Positions 31,529 through 40,295 of a stretch of DNA of 64,000 bases are shown here, piece after piece. The notes beneath the pieces were generated by a model, which did no database searches, was not told the origin of the DNA, and was given only the letters and a program-made list of their open reading frames with translations. Both the position numbers and the translations under genes were made by a program. The stretch lies in NCBI RefSeq assembly GCF_016132545.1, contig NZ_CP066167.1, positions 3,842,001-3,906,000 of the forward strand. Reading direction: 5' to 3'. This DNA comes from Spongiibacter nanhainus. GTDB lineage: Bacteria; Pseudomonadota; Gammaproteobacteria; Pseudomonadales; Spongiibacteraceae. How positions within the stretch are numbered: position 1 is the first letter of the stretch; each line of letters starts with the position of its first letter.

Positions 31529-32977
31529 ATGCGCAAAACCAAAATAATCTGCACCATCGGCCCCGCCACCCGCCACTACGATATGCTGAACCAGTTGGCG
31601 GACGCCGGTATGAATGTGATCAGGCTAAACATGTCCCACGGCGATCACGACAGCTGCGCCGCCATTATCAAAGCGGTCCGCACACTCAATCGCAAGCGGG
31701 CCCACCCCATCGCCGTGCTCATCGACACCCAGGGCCCGGAGATACGCACCGGCGATCTGGTGGACGACCTCAACCTCGCCCCCGGCGATGAGATCTCGGT
31801 GGTGGCCCGGGGCGAAGCCGATGTGGAGGCCAGCTCCATCCGCATCAATTATGACGACCTAATCACTGACGTCGACGTGGGGGACAAAATCACCGTCGAC
31901 AACGGCCTGATCAACCTGGAGGTGCTCAGCAAGCAGGCCCGCACCATGCGCTGCCGGGTCATTGATGGCGGCGTGCTGAAAAGCAAACGCCACGTTAATT
32001 TGCCGGGTATTCGGGTGAACTTACCCGCCATCACCGACAAAGACCGGCGGGATATTGAGTTTGCCATGGAACAGGACGTGGACTTTATTGCCCTGTCTTT
32101 TGTGCGCAGCCCCGACGACGTCAAAGCCCTGAAAACCCTGCTGGGCGACAAAGCCGAGAAGATCAAAATCATCTCCAAAATCGAAGACCAGGAAGGCGTC
32201 AAAAATCTCGACGCCATCGTCGCCCAATCCCATGGGGTGATGGTGGCCCGGGGCGATCTGGGTGTAGAGATCCCCTTCGAGCAGCTGCCCATTGTGCAGC
32301 GGCAAATCATTGCCCAGTGCGCCAAACAGGGTAAGCGCGTTATCGTCGCCACCCACATGCTGGAGTCGATGATCGATAACCCCATGCCCACCCGGGCCGA
32401 AGTCACCGACGTCGCCAACGCCGTTTACGAAGAAGTAGACGCCATCATGCTGTCCGGCGAAACCACGGTGGGCAAATACCCGGTGAAATGCGTCGAAGTG
32501 CTGGACCGTATCGCCCGCTCAATCGAGCAGACCCGGGGCCTGCGCTTCTCCGATGACCTAACGCTGGATGGCGACAAGCAGCAAATTGCCGCCGCCGCGG
32601 TGCGCCTGGCGGAATCAATCCAGGCTAAGGCCATTATCGTTCCCACCAGACGCGGCCTTATGGCCAACCTGGTGAGTAATTGTCACCCCCAGCACCCCAT
32701 CATCTGCGCCTTTACCAACGACAGCCGCACCCGACGCCTGCTGGTCCTCAATCGCAATGTGCTGAGCTACCGCATCAACTTCAGTTCCGACTCGGAGAAG
32801 ACCCTGGGCACGGCGGCGCGCATTATGCTGCGGCGTGGCGAATTTAACGAGCACGATAAGGTAGTGGTGATCTCCGATGCCCTGTCCCGCTCTGGTGTCG
32901 AAGCGATCCAAATCCGCAGTTTGGCGGATTTGATGCACAAGGGCGAGGAAGAACCGGACGACGGCTCACACCATTAG
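31529..32977 (+). CDS. pyk: pyruvate kinase
   Basis: Final step of glycolysis, phosphoenolpyruvate to pyruvate. It has 482 residues from the ATG at 31529 (GAGG upstream; a start 10 codons earlier is less likely). Motifs: RKTKIICTIGPA, RLNMSHGDH, DTQGPEIRTG, the catalytic Lys in IKIISKIEDQEG, VARGDLGVEIP for metal and substrate binding, and a C-terminal domain with AIIVPTRRGLMANLVS. LSGETTVGKYP replaces the commoner SGETAxGxYP form. Isozyme assignment (PykA or PykF) was not attempted. Confidence 0.95.
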   Translation: MRKTKIICTIGPATRHYDMLNQLADAGMNVIRLNMSHGDHDSCAAIIKAVRTLNRKRAHPIAVLIDTQGPEIRTGDLVDDLNLAPGDEISVVARGEADVEASSIRINYDDLITDVDVGDKITVDNGLINLEVLSKQARTMRCRVIDGGVLKSKRHVNLPGIRVNLPAITDKDRRDIEFAMEQDVDFIALSFVRSPDDVKALKTLLGDKAEKIKIISKIEDQEGVKNLDAIVAQSHGVMVARGDLGVEIPFEQLPIVQRQIIAQCAKQGKRVIVATHMLESMIDNPMPTRAEVTDVANAVYEEVDAIMLSGETTVGKYPVKCVEVLDRIARSIEQTRGLRFSDDLTLDGDKQQIAAAAVRLAESIQAKAIIVPTRRGLMANLVSNCHPQHPIICAFTNDSRTRRLLVLNRNVLSYRINFSSDSEKTLGTAARIMLRRGEFNEHDKVVVISDALSRSGVEAIQIRSLADLMHKGEEEPDDGSHH

Positions 32978-33105
32978 AAACTGCTTAGCGGACCTTTCTC
33001 AGCCATTCGCGGTATGGCCGGCCAGTACCGCCTTCCGCTTTACTGATAGCTCTAATAAAAATTAAAGACCGAGCCGCAACCAACATTAGCGGCATAGAGG
33101 CTGTG

Positions 33106-34296
33106 ATGACCACCACCCACCCCGCCCTGCGTAGGGGCACACTCAATGGCCTGGAACTAAAAAACCGCCTACTCAAGGCCGGCACCTTCGAAAACCTGAC
33201 TCCGGGCGGTGTACCCGGCGACAGACTGGCCGCGTTCCACAACCGGCTTGCAGAGGGCAGACTGGCGATGACCACCCTGGGCTACTGCGCGGTGGAGAAC
33301 GCCGGCCGGCTCAACGCCAATATGATGGTGATGGATGAAGACACCTGCCGGCCACTGCAAGGCATCATTCAGGGCCTCCACGAGCGGGGCTGCAAGGTCT
33401 CAGGCCAAATGGGGCATTGCGGCGCTTTTTCTAAAAACCATTCGCTACAACAGCGCCCCAAAGGCCCCAGCGGCGGACTGAACATCCTCGGCTTCTCCGA
33501 GGGCATGTGGTTTGCCAATGCCATGAGCCTGGACGATATCGACAAACTGGTCGCACAGTACGGTCGCGCCGCCGCGCTAATGAAAGACACCGGCTTCGAC
33601 GCGGTTGAAATCCACTTTGGCCACGGCTATGGACTGTGCCAGTTCCTCAGCCCGCTGACCAATCACCGCAAAGACGAGTACGGCGGCAGCCTGGAAAATC
33701 GCCTGCGACTGCCACTGCGGGTACTTGCCGCCGTGCGGCAGGCAGTGGGCGAGGATTTCCCAATACTGGGAAAAATCAGCCTTTCCGAAGGGCGTCGAGG
33801 CGGCCTTCACTACGATGACGCGGTTGAAATTAGCAAAGCGTTGGACCAGGCCGGCATCGATGGCCTGGTGACCAGCGGCGGCACCAGCACCTTCAACCCC
33901 ATGCTGATGTTCCGCGGCGACAGCATCCTGCCTGCCCTGCTCCGCCACGAAAAAAACCGCTGGATGCGGCTGATATACCGGCTAATGGGCAAGCGTATGT
34001 TCCCCAGCATGCCTTATCGGGAGCTGTACTTTCTGGAGCAAGCCAAACGGGTGCGGGAAGCGGTATCCTGCAACATGATCCACATCGGCGGCGCCAGCAC
34101 CGCCGAAAGCTTTGAGCAGGCCTTGGAGGCCGGCTTCGATTTTATCCAGCTGGGCCGCAGCCTGCTCGCCGACCCCGACCTGCCCACGCAACTGGCCGGC
34201 AACTCTGCCTTCAAAAGCCGCTGCACCCACTGCAACGCCTGTGTCGGCACTATCGAGAGTGAACGGGGTATCCACTGTCCCGTGTTCAACCCATAA
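33106..34296 (+). CDS. stand-alone Old Yellow Enzyme-like NADH:flavin oxidoreductase
   Basis: FMN-binding TIM barrel of 396 residues (GAGG 5 bases before the ATG at 33106). Recognisable blocks are GQMGHCGAFS, VEIHFGHGYGLCQFLSPLTNHRKDEYGGS (FMN site and catalytic region) and IQLGRSLLADPDLP. The C-terminus keeps the Cys set CTHCNACV plus a final Cys (GIHC), the pattern that binds 4Fe-4S in the 2,4-dienoyl-CoA reductase branch, but the FAD/NAD domain of that branch is absent. The electron donor must therefore be external or another domain. The substrate is unknown. Confidence 0.86.
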   Translation: MTTTHPALRRGTLNGLELKNRLLKAGTFENLTPGGVPGDRLAAFHNRLAEGRLAMTTLGYCAVENAGRLNANMMVMDEDTCRPLQGIIQGLHERGCKVSGQMGHCGAFSKNHSLQQRPKGPSGGLNILGFSEGMWFANAMSLDDIDKLVAQYGRAAALMKDTGFDAVEIHFGHGYGLCQFLSPLTNHRKDEYGGSLENRLRLPLRVLAAVRQAVGEDFPILGKISLSEGRRGGLHYDDAVEISKALDQAGIDGLVTSGGTSTFNPMLMFRGDSILPALLRHEKNRWMRLIYRLMGKRMFPSMPYRELYFLEQAKRVREAVSCNMIHIGGASTAESFEQALEAGFDFIQLGRSLLADPDLPTQLAGNSAFKSRCTHCNACVGTIESERGIHCPVFNP

Positions 34297-34318
34297 GCGG
34301 CGGTAACGCGAGCACCGA

Positions 34319-34347
34319 TTGCCCCTCTGGCGGCGCTTTGGTATAGT
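34319..34347 (+). promoter_or_regulatory. sigma-70 promoter of the tRNA-Arg locus
   Basis: TTGCCC (34319-34324), a 17-bp spacer and TATAGT (34342-34347). The GC-rich discriminator GCGCGC that follows is typical of stringently controlled stable-RNA promoters. The predicted start is near 34354, about 10 bases before the truncated tRNA copy. Confidence 0.7.
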
Positions 34348-34363
34348 TGCGCGCTCTCAAAAA

Positions 34364-34382
34364 CCGCCCGTAGCTCAGCTGG
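34364..34382 (+). pseudogene. truncated 5' copy of tRNA-Arg
   Basis: Nineteen bases (acceptor strand CCGCCCG, TA and the start of the D-arm GCTCAGCTGG) are identical to the first 19 bases of the intact tRNA at 34545. The match stops abruptly, and what follows cannot complete a cloverleaf. It sits exactly where a tRNA would be expected after the promoter. Confidence 0.85.
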
Positions 34383-34544
34383 GTGGAGGCCGAAAAACAA
34401 AAGCACTGCTTTTATCGGCCGGAACGCATCGACGCCTGCAAGCGGCGGTGCCGGACCCCGAAGGGGAGCGCGAAAACAGCGCGCTATCCACTGGAACAGT
34501 CCAACAAGGTCAGGTGCTATCAGCGCACCCACCAACCAGACAAT
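34383..34544 (+). other. 162-base structured spacer between the tRNA fragment and the intact tRNA
   Basis: Rich in local hairpins: GGCCGA/TCGGCC (34388-34393 with 34415-34420) enclosing AAAAGC/GCTTTT (34399-34404 with 34408-34413); CCCC-GAA-GGGG (34456-34466); AGCGCG/CGCGCT (34467-34472 with 34480-34485). There is no ORF with a ribosome binding site, and no integrase or transposase ends. It is presumably cotranscribed with the tRNA. Confidence 0.6.
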
Positions 34545-34621
<77 letters not shown>

Positions 34622-34660
34622 TCCATAAAAAAACCGGCCGCGCGCCGGTTTTTTTATGGA
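34622..34660. terminator. bidirectional terminator after tRNA-Arg
   Basis: A 16-bp perfect palindromic stem (TCCATAAAAAAACCGG, 34622-34637, with its complement at 34645-34660) starts directly after the CCA end. The A7/T7 runs inside the stem allow termination from either side. Confidence 0.9.
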
Positions 34661-34805
34661 TGGTCTGTCTGATCGGTGAGATGGCCACAGCACTCGCTGC
34701 GCTCGCGGGCCACGCTGGCCTCTCCAGGTTCGACAAATTGCACCAGCAATTTGCACCGAGCGCAGCGAGCCCAAAGGAGCAGAACAGCCAAGGGATATCG
34801 ACGGC

Positions 34806-34902
34806 TCGACGGACGTGGAAAGCGATGTCCATCCTACGCATCCAAGTTTCGAAAAAAAAGAACGCACGTTTCGTAGGGCGGACACGTTTTATTGTGTCCG
34901 CC
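34806..34902. repeat. REP-like pair on the left of the MAPEG gene
   Basis: Two elements form a tandem unit. The first, 34806-34838, is a diverged palindrome (CGGACGTGGAAAGCGATGTCC then a CCTACG tail). The second, 34873-34902, is a canonical copy (GTAG then GGCGGACAC / GTGTCCGCC). The same two-part arrangement recurs at 35521-35598, on the other side of the MAPEG gene. The remaining bases from 34661 to 35081 show no gene. Confidence 0.85.
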
Positions 34903-35081
34903 GTATTTTGGCGCCGAAGCTGCCAACATCCACTCTACTCGACTGCCCCGCCTACCTATCACCTCTCAGCCGCATGCCGACTTTTTTATAGACGCTCGCA
35001 CTGATCAGTGAGAACCTTAGCCCCGGTATTAATTTACCCTTAGTCAAACAACTGCCGCTAATAAATATAAGGAGACCAAAC

Positions 35082-35483
35082 ATGACTGGCTTAGTCGCTG
35101 TCTTGGGTTTTGCATTGTGGATCGTAGTACTGACGTTTTTTTATGCGTCACCCCGTCTTGTGCTAATCGTTACCGGTAAGAAGGAAGGTAATGCATGGGG
35201 GCGTGAAAAAGGGGAGACCAATACAGGCTTGTTGATGCGCGCCAAACATGCGCACCTCAATGCCCTAGAAGTTTTGCCAGTGTTTGCGGCAGTTGTGTTT
35301 GTCGCCTATTTCATGGATAAAGCCGCCGTCGTTGATACGCTGGCGGCCTTTGTGCTCTTTGCTCGATTTGGGCAAAGCATCGTGCATATGATTGGCACGT
35401 CGACACCACTGGTTTTCATTCGAGCAAACTTGTTTGCCATTCAACTGCTGCTCATTTTGTATATGGGCTTCAATCTGTTGTAA
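35082..35483 (+). CDS. MAPEG family membrane protein
   Basis: 133 residues with about four membrane segments (3-25, 62-80, 84-100, 112-131) and the family signature RAKHAHLNALEVLPVFAAVVF (about 52-72). MAPEG proteins include glutathione transferase-like membrane enzymes; no substrate is known for the bacterial stand-alone form. Base composition is visibly lower in GC than the neighbours. A good ribosome binding site (AAGGAG, 9 bases before the ATG) supports expression. The gene is bracketed by two similar REP-like pairs, so it may have been exchanged between strains as a cassette. Confidence 0.88.
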   Translation: MTGLVAVLGFALWIVVLTFFYASPRLVLIVTGKKEGNAWGREKGETNTGLLMRAKHAHLNALEVLPVFAAVVFVAYFMDKAAVVDTLAAFVLFARFGQSIVHMIGTSTPLVFIRANLFAIQLLLILYMGFNLL

Positions 35484-35520
35484 GAGCTACGGGTAACGCC
35501 CAGATGAGGGCGGCAAGCCG

Positions 35521-35598
35521 ACGGACATGGAAAGCAATGTCCGTCCTACGCCTTTGGCAACATGCATGAAGTAGGGCGGACACGTTTTTGTGTCCGCC
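35521..35598. repeat. REP-like pair on the right of the MAPEG gene
   Basis: The first element is ACGGACAT/ATGTCCGT then CCTAC (35521-35549). The second is GTAG then GGCGGACAC/GTGTCCGCC (35571-35598). Order, orientation and the linker GGAAAGC match the unit at 34806-34902, so the two pairs are direct repeats about 700 bases apart. Confidence 0.87.
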
Positions 35599-35618
35599 AC
35601 TCGACACAACTATCTAAA

Positions 35619-37874
35619 TTACTCCTGAGTGGACACCACATTCGCCCGATCGCTGATGCGGACATTCGCCGCTGGCGCATTACCTTGATGGTCCTCGCCA
35701 AAGTACAAAGTGGTGTGAGGGAAGGGAATTTCGATACCCGCCTTGTCAAAATACAGCTTAACCAAGCGGTTATACGCGCGCCCCACAGCCCACTGCATAC
35801 CGGGCTTGGTTTTAATCTGCACACGAATATTCACAGAGCTATCAGCCAGCGCAACCACACCCATAACATTGATGGGCGCGAGGATATTTTCACCGATCTC
35901 GGCTTTTTCCAACTCCTCGAACGCGGCTTTAAGTTGCTCAATGGCAAAGTCGATATCCTCGCGGTAGGCAATACCGTACTCGCCAATGTGGTTACCAAAG
36001 TCGCGAGTGAAGTTAGATACCGCACCCACCGAGGAGAACGGAACGATGTGGTAGGTGCCGTAGAGATCACGCAAGGCCACCGAGCGAATACCGACCCGAT
36101 CAACAGTGCCAGAGTTGCCGCCCACATCGACAAAATCACCCACGTTCATCGCGTTTTCCAGCTGGATAAACACGCCGGTAATCACGTCCTGCACTAACTT
36201 CTGGGCGCCAAAACCAATGGCCAAGCCCAACACCCCGGCACCGGCGATCAGTGGGCCGATATCGACGCCAATCTCGGACAGGGCAATCATGGTGGTCATC
36301 ACCACAATGACGATAGCCAATGTGGAGTGAAACAAGCCCATCAACGTCGTCGCCCGAGCCGCGGCGGCGGGCTCAACATCGGCGCTCGGCGTCAGCCGGT
36401 GCTCAATGGCGCTGGCCAGGGCGATCCAGACCGCTGCAGCCACGGCAAGAATAATCAGAATATCCACCAGAGCCGACACTGTGCTGCTACCTTGAGCGCT
36501 GGCGTACCATGCAGCCAGGTCAAACACCGCCCAGGCGTCAAGAGACATCACCACGACTCCGATAATCAACAGCAGGCGGACCAGCTTTAGCGCCGTGGGG
36601 ATGTAGGTGTTCAGCCGCGCCTGCAACAAGGGCATGCTGGCATTTAAGCCTTCGGAGAGATGTATTTCCTTGCCAATCAGCTGCCGCAGGATCACCAACA
36701 ACAGCAGCCCACCGCCCGCGTAGGCCAGCGTCTTGAGGGTGGCAAACACCACAAAGGGCAACGCTGTCGCAGGCTGCACCAGGGTGACGGCCACCACCAG
36801 CAAGGCATAGGCAATCACCAACAAGTGCCATACCTTGGCCAATACATAAACCAGGGAACCTGAACTGCCCCCAATTGCAGTAGAGCGAGCCTCGAGCCGC
36901 TGGCGGACCGTGACCCGGTTTTTGATCACCACAATCGCGGTATACACTGCCGCCACGACGGTAATCGCGGTGCTGAGGGCGGAGCCCAGTGCGGGCGACA
37001 CATTAAAGTTGATAATGGGCACAAGCACCAAAATACCGTAGCCCACGGCGCCAACCAGGCGTGCAAAAAACTGGTTGCAGTATGCGGCCTGATCCGCATC
37101 CAACGGCGCCAGGCGCAGTGCTGGGTAGCGATTGGCAAAGACTGTTCGCAAACCGACCTTTATCAGCTCGATGATGAGGAAGGCGTTGAGAAACAGCGAC
37201 AGGCGGGTACCGTTGGCGCCGACGTATTCTGCCAACTGCACACTCACCGCCTGGCCAAGCAAATAGGCTACGGCCACCACGAATGCATCGACCAAGGCGG
37301 CCACGGACACGGCCACAATGGTCCTGACCATCGTCAGGCGTTCCGAGCCAGCAGTTGCCCAATCATTTAGAGCCGAATAGGCGCGGCCAGACAAGCGCCG
37401 CAGCACGAAGAAAGCAGCAAAGGTTGCCAGAGCGATAATCGCCAGATTAAACACTGCCGACCACAGGCCAGAGAAATCGACCTTCACCGAAGAAGAGGAA
37501 TCGCTGCTGGCAAACAGCCTCGACAAGGCCTGACCCGCTGAGGCCAGCTGTCCTCCCATAGAGCCAGCCAGTCCACTGGTAAATGCAGCCATGCGTCTGG
37601 CGAAGGATACCTGCTCGGCGGACTGCCCGCTGGGAGCCTCCTGGGCAAGCTCTTCCGCCGGTGGTAACGGGGCAAGCTCTTCGCTTGGCGATAAGGCGTC
37701 GAGGCGGCGGAGCTCTTCAATCACCACTCGCCGAGTATGCTCATCTTCCAAGGCCGCAGCTAGGGCTCGGTAATCCGTGCCTTGGGCTTCCGCCGGCTGC
37801 GCAGAAGCCATGGTGCTGCACAACAGCGCCAGTAGCACGACAACACAGTGAATGAATGGAATAGGTGATCGCAT
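35619..37874 (-). CDS. large MscS-type mechanosensitive channel (YbiO-like)
   Basis: 751 residues from the ATG at 37874, supported by GGGAGGGAGA upstream and a signal peptide (MRSPIPFIHCVVVLLALLC...ASAQ). A periplasmic helical segment with Pro/Glu-rich stretches comes first, then many membrane helices (about 120-560). The MscS pore and beta-domain follow (GVLGLAIGFGAQKLVQDVI, VDVGGNSGTVDRVGIRSVALRD), ending near GIEIPFPHTTLYFG. Length and layout resemble E. coli YbiO. It is divergent from the GluR0-like channel gene. Confidence 0.88.
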   Translation of the reverse strand: MRSPIPFIHCVVVLLALLCSTMASAQPAEAQGTDYRALAAALEDEHTRRVVIEELRRLDALSPSEELAPLPPAEELAQEAPSGQSAEQVSFARRMAAFTSGLAGSMGGQLASAGQALSRLFASSDSSSSVKVDFSGLWSAVFNLAIIALATFAAFFVLRRLSGRAYSALNDWATAGSERLTMVRTIVAVSVAALVDAFVVAVAYLLGQAVSVQLAEYVGANGTRLSLFLNAFLIIELIKVGLRTVFANRYPALRLAPLDADQAAYCNQFFARLVGAVGYGILVLVPIINFNVSPALGSALSTAITVVAAVYTAIVVIKNRVTVRQRLEARSTAIGGSSGSLVYVLAKVWHLLVIAYALLVVAVTLVQPATALPFVVFATLKTLAYAGGGLLLLVILRQLIGKEIHLSEGLNASMPLLQARLNTYIPTALKLVRLLLIIGVVVMSLDAWAVFDLAAWYASAQGSSTVSALVDILIILAVAAAVWIALASAIEHRLTPSADVEPAAAARATTLMGLFHSTLAIVIVVMTTMIALSEIGVDIGPLIAGAGVLGLAIGFGAQKLVQDVITGVFIQLENAMNVGDFVDVGGNSGTVDRVGIRSVALRDLYGTYHIVPFSSVGAVSNFTRDFGNHIGEYGIAYREDIDFAIEQLKAAFEELEKAEIGENILAPINVMGVVALADSSVNIRVQIKTKPGMQWAVGRAYNRLVKLYFDKAGIEIPFPHTTLYFGEDHQGNAPAANVRISDRANVVSTQE

Positions 37875-38004
37875 GCTCGTCTCCCTCCCTGTATGGATCA
37901 AATGTCATGGTATTAGCGGGGTATGCTTTCAATGCACCGGCGAACCTACAACCCCAAAAAAACTACAAAAAAGTTGTTCGTATTTAATCGCCAGTCGGAT
38001 CACC

Positions 38005-38028
38005 CATTCGCGAAAGTATTTGCGAATG
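38005..38028. promoter_or_regulatory. inverted repeat upstream of the GluR0-like channel gene
   Basis: CATTCGC (38005-38011) and GCGAATG (38022-38028) form 7-bp arms around 10 bases, and TTCGCGAA (38007-38014) is itself a palindrome. It lies about 67 bases before the channel ATG and could be an operator for either divergent gene; no regulator is identified. Confidence 0.4.
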
Positions 38029-38094
38029 ATTCCTATGCCTTTGGCTAACTGCTAGGCTGTAGTGCTTTAACAGCCACAAAGCGGGGAGATCGGG

Positions 38095-39180
38095 ATGCTC
38101 AAGATGGTCGGAGCAAAAGTGATGTTGGCTTGGCTGCTTGCGCTGTGCGCACTGAGTGCACACGGCCAAAGCCCAGCACCAAACGAACTGCGGGTGGGTA
38201 TAAAATCCGCTCCTCCCTTCGCCATGGCCGATCCACAAAATCAATGGCAAGGCGTCAGCGTGGACTTGTGGCAGCAAATTGCCAGTGACCAGGGCTGGCA
38301 AACCCGCTGGCAACGCTTCGACAGTGCAGACAGCCTGATCGACGCCTTGGCTGCCGGCGAGATCGACATTGCGGTGGGTGCCTTGTCGATGACAGCCGAG
38401 CGGGAGGCCGTCATGGATTTCTCCCATCCCTTCTTTACCACCGGCCTGGGCATCGCCACACCGGTCGGCAAAAAAGGCATTATGGCCAGCCTGTCGCAAC
38501 TGGCGTCCTGGGAATTCCTCCGCGCCGTGGGACTACTCTTTGCACTGCTGCTAGCAGTGGGGGCCGTGCTGTGGTTGCTGGAACGCCGTCGTAACGCTGA
38601 TCAGTTTGGCGGCTCGGCCAGCCAGGGCATAGGTAACGGACTGTGGTGGTCAGCGGTCACCATGACCACCGTGGGCTACGGTGACAAAGCACCAGTCACC
38701 CTGCCCGGGCGCATTGTGGCCACGGTGTGGATGTTCGTCAGCGTGATTACCATTTCCAGCTTTACCGCTGCTATCGCGTCGTCGGTAACGGTTAATCAAA
38801 TTGCCACCTCAGTGAACGGAGTAGAAGACCTGGCCAAGATACGCAGTATTGCCGTCGCCGGCTCCACCGGTGCGCAAGCGCTTCAAGAACGGGGCTTTGC
38901 GCTGTCCGCTGTAGACAGCCCAGAGTTGGGTATTGCCGCAGTACAAAACGGCGCGCCGGCGATGGTCTACGACAAAGCCATTATGATGTATTTGCTCCGC
39001 GACGACACTGCCGGCATCGACATCCTGGACTTTCCTGGCGACCCGCAAAAATACGCACTGGGCATGCGCCCCGACTTCCCCCACCGCGAAGCGGTGAACC
39101 ATGCGCTGCTGGAGGTAACCCGCGGCGCCTATTGGCAAGGTCAATTGCGACGTTACTTTGGCGAACACCGCGGCTATTAG
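38095..39180 (+). CDS. ligand-gated K+ channel of the prokaryotic ionotropic glutamate receptor type (GluR0-like)
   Basis: 361 residues with a clear GluR0 layout. A signal peptide (1-24) is followed by the first half of a type 3 solute-binding domain (about 32-126, with ALSMTAEREAVMDFSHPF carrying the amino-acid-binding Arg103 position). The first membrane helix is at about 139-163, the pore loop at 178-197 has the K+ filter TTVGYGD (191-197), and the second helix is at 204-228. The second binding half (about 232-358) includes AMVYDK with Asp293. The Shine-Dalgarno GGGGAG fixes the start. It should gate K+ flux in response to a periplasmic amino acid or related ligand, which is not identifiable. 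It lies 45 bases before the RND genes and is divergent from an MscS channel. Confidence 0.9.
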   Translation: MLKMVGAKVMLAWLLALCALSAHGQSPAPNELRVGIKSAPPFAMADPQNQWQGVSVDLWQQIASDQGWQTRWQRFDSADSLIDALAAGEIDIAVGALSMTAEREAVMDFSHPFFTTGLGIATPVGKKGIMASLSQLASWEFLRAVGLLFALLLAVGAVLWLLERRRNADQFGGSASQGIGNGLWWSAVTMTTVGYGDKAPVTLPGRIVATVWMFVSVITISSFTAAIASSVTVNQIATSVNGVEDLAKIRSIAVAGSTGAQALQERGFALSAVDSPELGIAAVQNGAPAMVYDKAIMMYLLRDDTAGIDILDFPGDPQKYALGMRPDFPHREAVNHALLEVTRGAYWQGQLRRYFGEHRGY

Positions 39181-39225
39181 GGCGCGTACTCGCCTCAAAA
39201 CCCAAACTCTCTAAGAGCTAATGCC

Positions 39226-40293
39226 ATGCCCCGCGCTGCCCTTTTGTTTGCCTCATGTATTGTCGCCCTGTCAGCCACCGCCGCCCCAGCCAACCAGGCC
39301 CGGGAAGTGGTCACTGCCATGCCCCAACGCCTCAGTGGCCAACAACAGCTTAGCTTGACCGGCTCGGTGGTATCACTGCAGCAGGCGCAAGTATCCGCTC
39401 GCAGCGATGGCCTGGTGGCAGAGATTCTCGCCGATACGGGTGCCACCGTGACTAGAGGGCAGGCACTGCTGCGTCTGGATGCCGAGCTAGCCAAACTGGA
39501 CCGCGATCGCGCCGCAGCCGCTCGCAATGAAGCCCTGGCAGCACGGAACGAGGCCCGCCGATTGGTTCAGGAGGCCGAGCGGCTGCGCAAAAACAATCAT
39601 GTTTCCGAAAACGAGGTAAAGTCCCGCCGCGCCGCTTTGGCCTTGGCCGAGGCGAGTTTTGCCGCCACCGAAGCCAGCTTGGCCAGCAGCAGAGAAGCCC
39701 TGGCACGCCACACCTTACCAGCGCCCTTTGATGGGGTGGTCAGCGATCGTTTCACCGAGCTGGGCGAATGGCTTAATCGTGGCGATCCCGTGTTTGAGGT
39801 GGTGTCGTTGAATGAGCTTCGAGTCGACGTGCAGATTCCCCAAGAGCGCTTTGGCGATATTGACGTGAACACGCCGGTTTCCATTTGCAGCGACGCCCTT
39901 GCTCAGCCTTGTATAGAAGGCCGTGTCGCCACCCAGGTTCCGGTTAGCGACCCTGTCAGCCGCACCTTTCTGATTCGCGTTGCACCTGTCGACCGCGATC
40001 AAAACCTACTGCCTGGCACGTCTGCCCAGGTTCATTTTGCGATCGGCAGCACGCAACGCTCGGAGTATCTCACTCCACGCCAGGCGGTATTGCGCCACCC
40101 CGATGGTAGCCGCTCACTGTTTGTGGTGAAGGATGGCCGCGCCCAGCGGCGCCTGATTACCGTCAGTCGCGAAGTTGAAAAGGGGCTGATTATTACCGAA
40201 GGGTTGTCCCCTGAGGCAGTGATTATCGTTCAAGGCGCGGACCTGTTAAGCGACGGTGACCCAGTAAGCGCTGCATCCGCAGAGGAGCGCTAA
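39226..40293 (+). CDS. RND efflux periplasmic adaptor subunit
   Basis: Membrane fusion protein of 355 residues with a signal peptide (to about residue 23, ATAAPA). The lipoyl half is SARSDGLVAEILADTGATVTRGQALLRLD, followed by an Ala/Arg-rich coiled coil (about 85-150) and the second half with APFDGVVSDRFTELGEWLNRGDPVFEV. A beta-barrel and membrane-proximal domain finish the protein. The stop is 2 bases before the permease ATG, so the pair is one unit. It would link the permease to an outer-membrane factor, probably TolC (14282), since none is encoded locally. Confidence 0.93.
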   Translation: MPRAALLFASCIVALSATAAPANQAREVVTAMPQRLSGQQQLSLTGSVVSLQQAQVSARSDGLVAEILADTGATVTRGQALLRLDAELAKLDRDRAAAARNEALAARNEARRLVQEAERLRKNNHVSENEVKSRRAALALAEASFAATEASLASSREALARHTLPAPFDGVVSDRFTELGEWLNRGDPVFEVVSLNELRVDVQIPQERFGDIDVNTPVSICSDALAQPCIEGRVATQVPVSDPVSRTFLIRVAPVDRDQNLLPGTSAQVHFAIGSTQRSEYLTPRQAVLRHPDGSRSLFVVKDGRAQRRLITVSREVEKGLIITEGLSPEAVIIVQGADLLSDGDPVSAASAEER

Positions 40294-40295
40294 AC

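Noticed and set aside
31289-31576. 95-codon leftward frame between ilvD and pyk
   Set aside because: Overlaps the pyk start, has no ribosome binding site and reads as the complement of the pyk promoter region.
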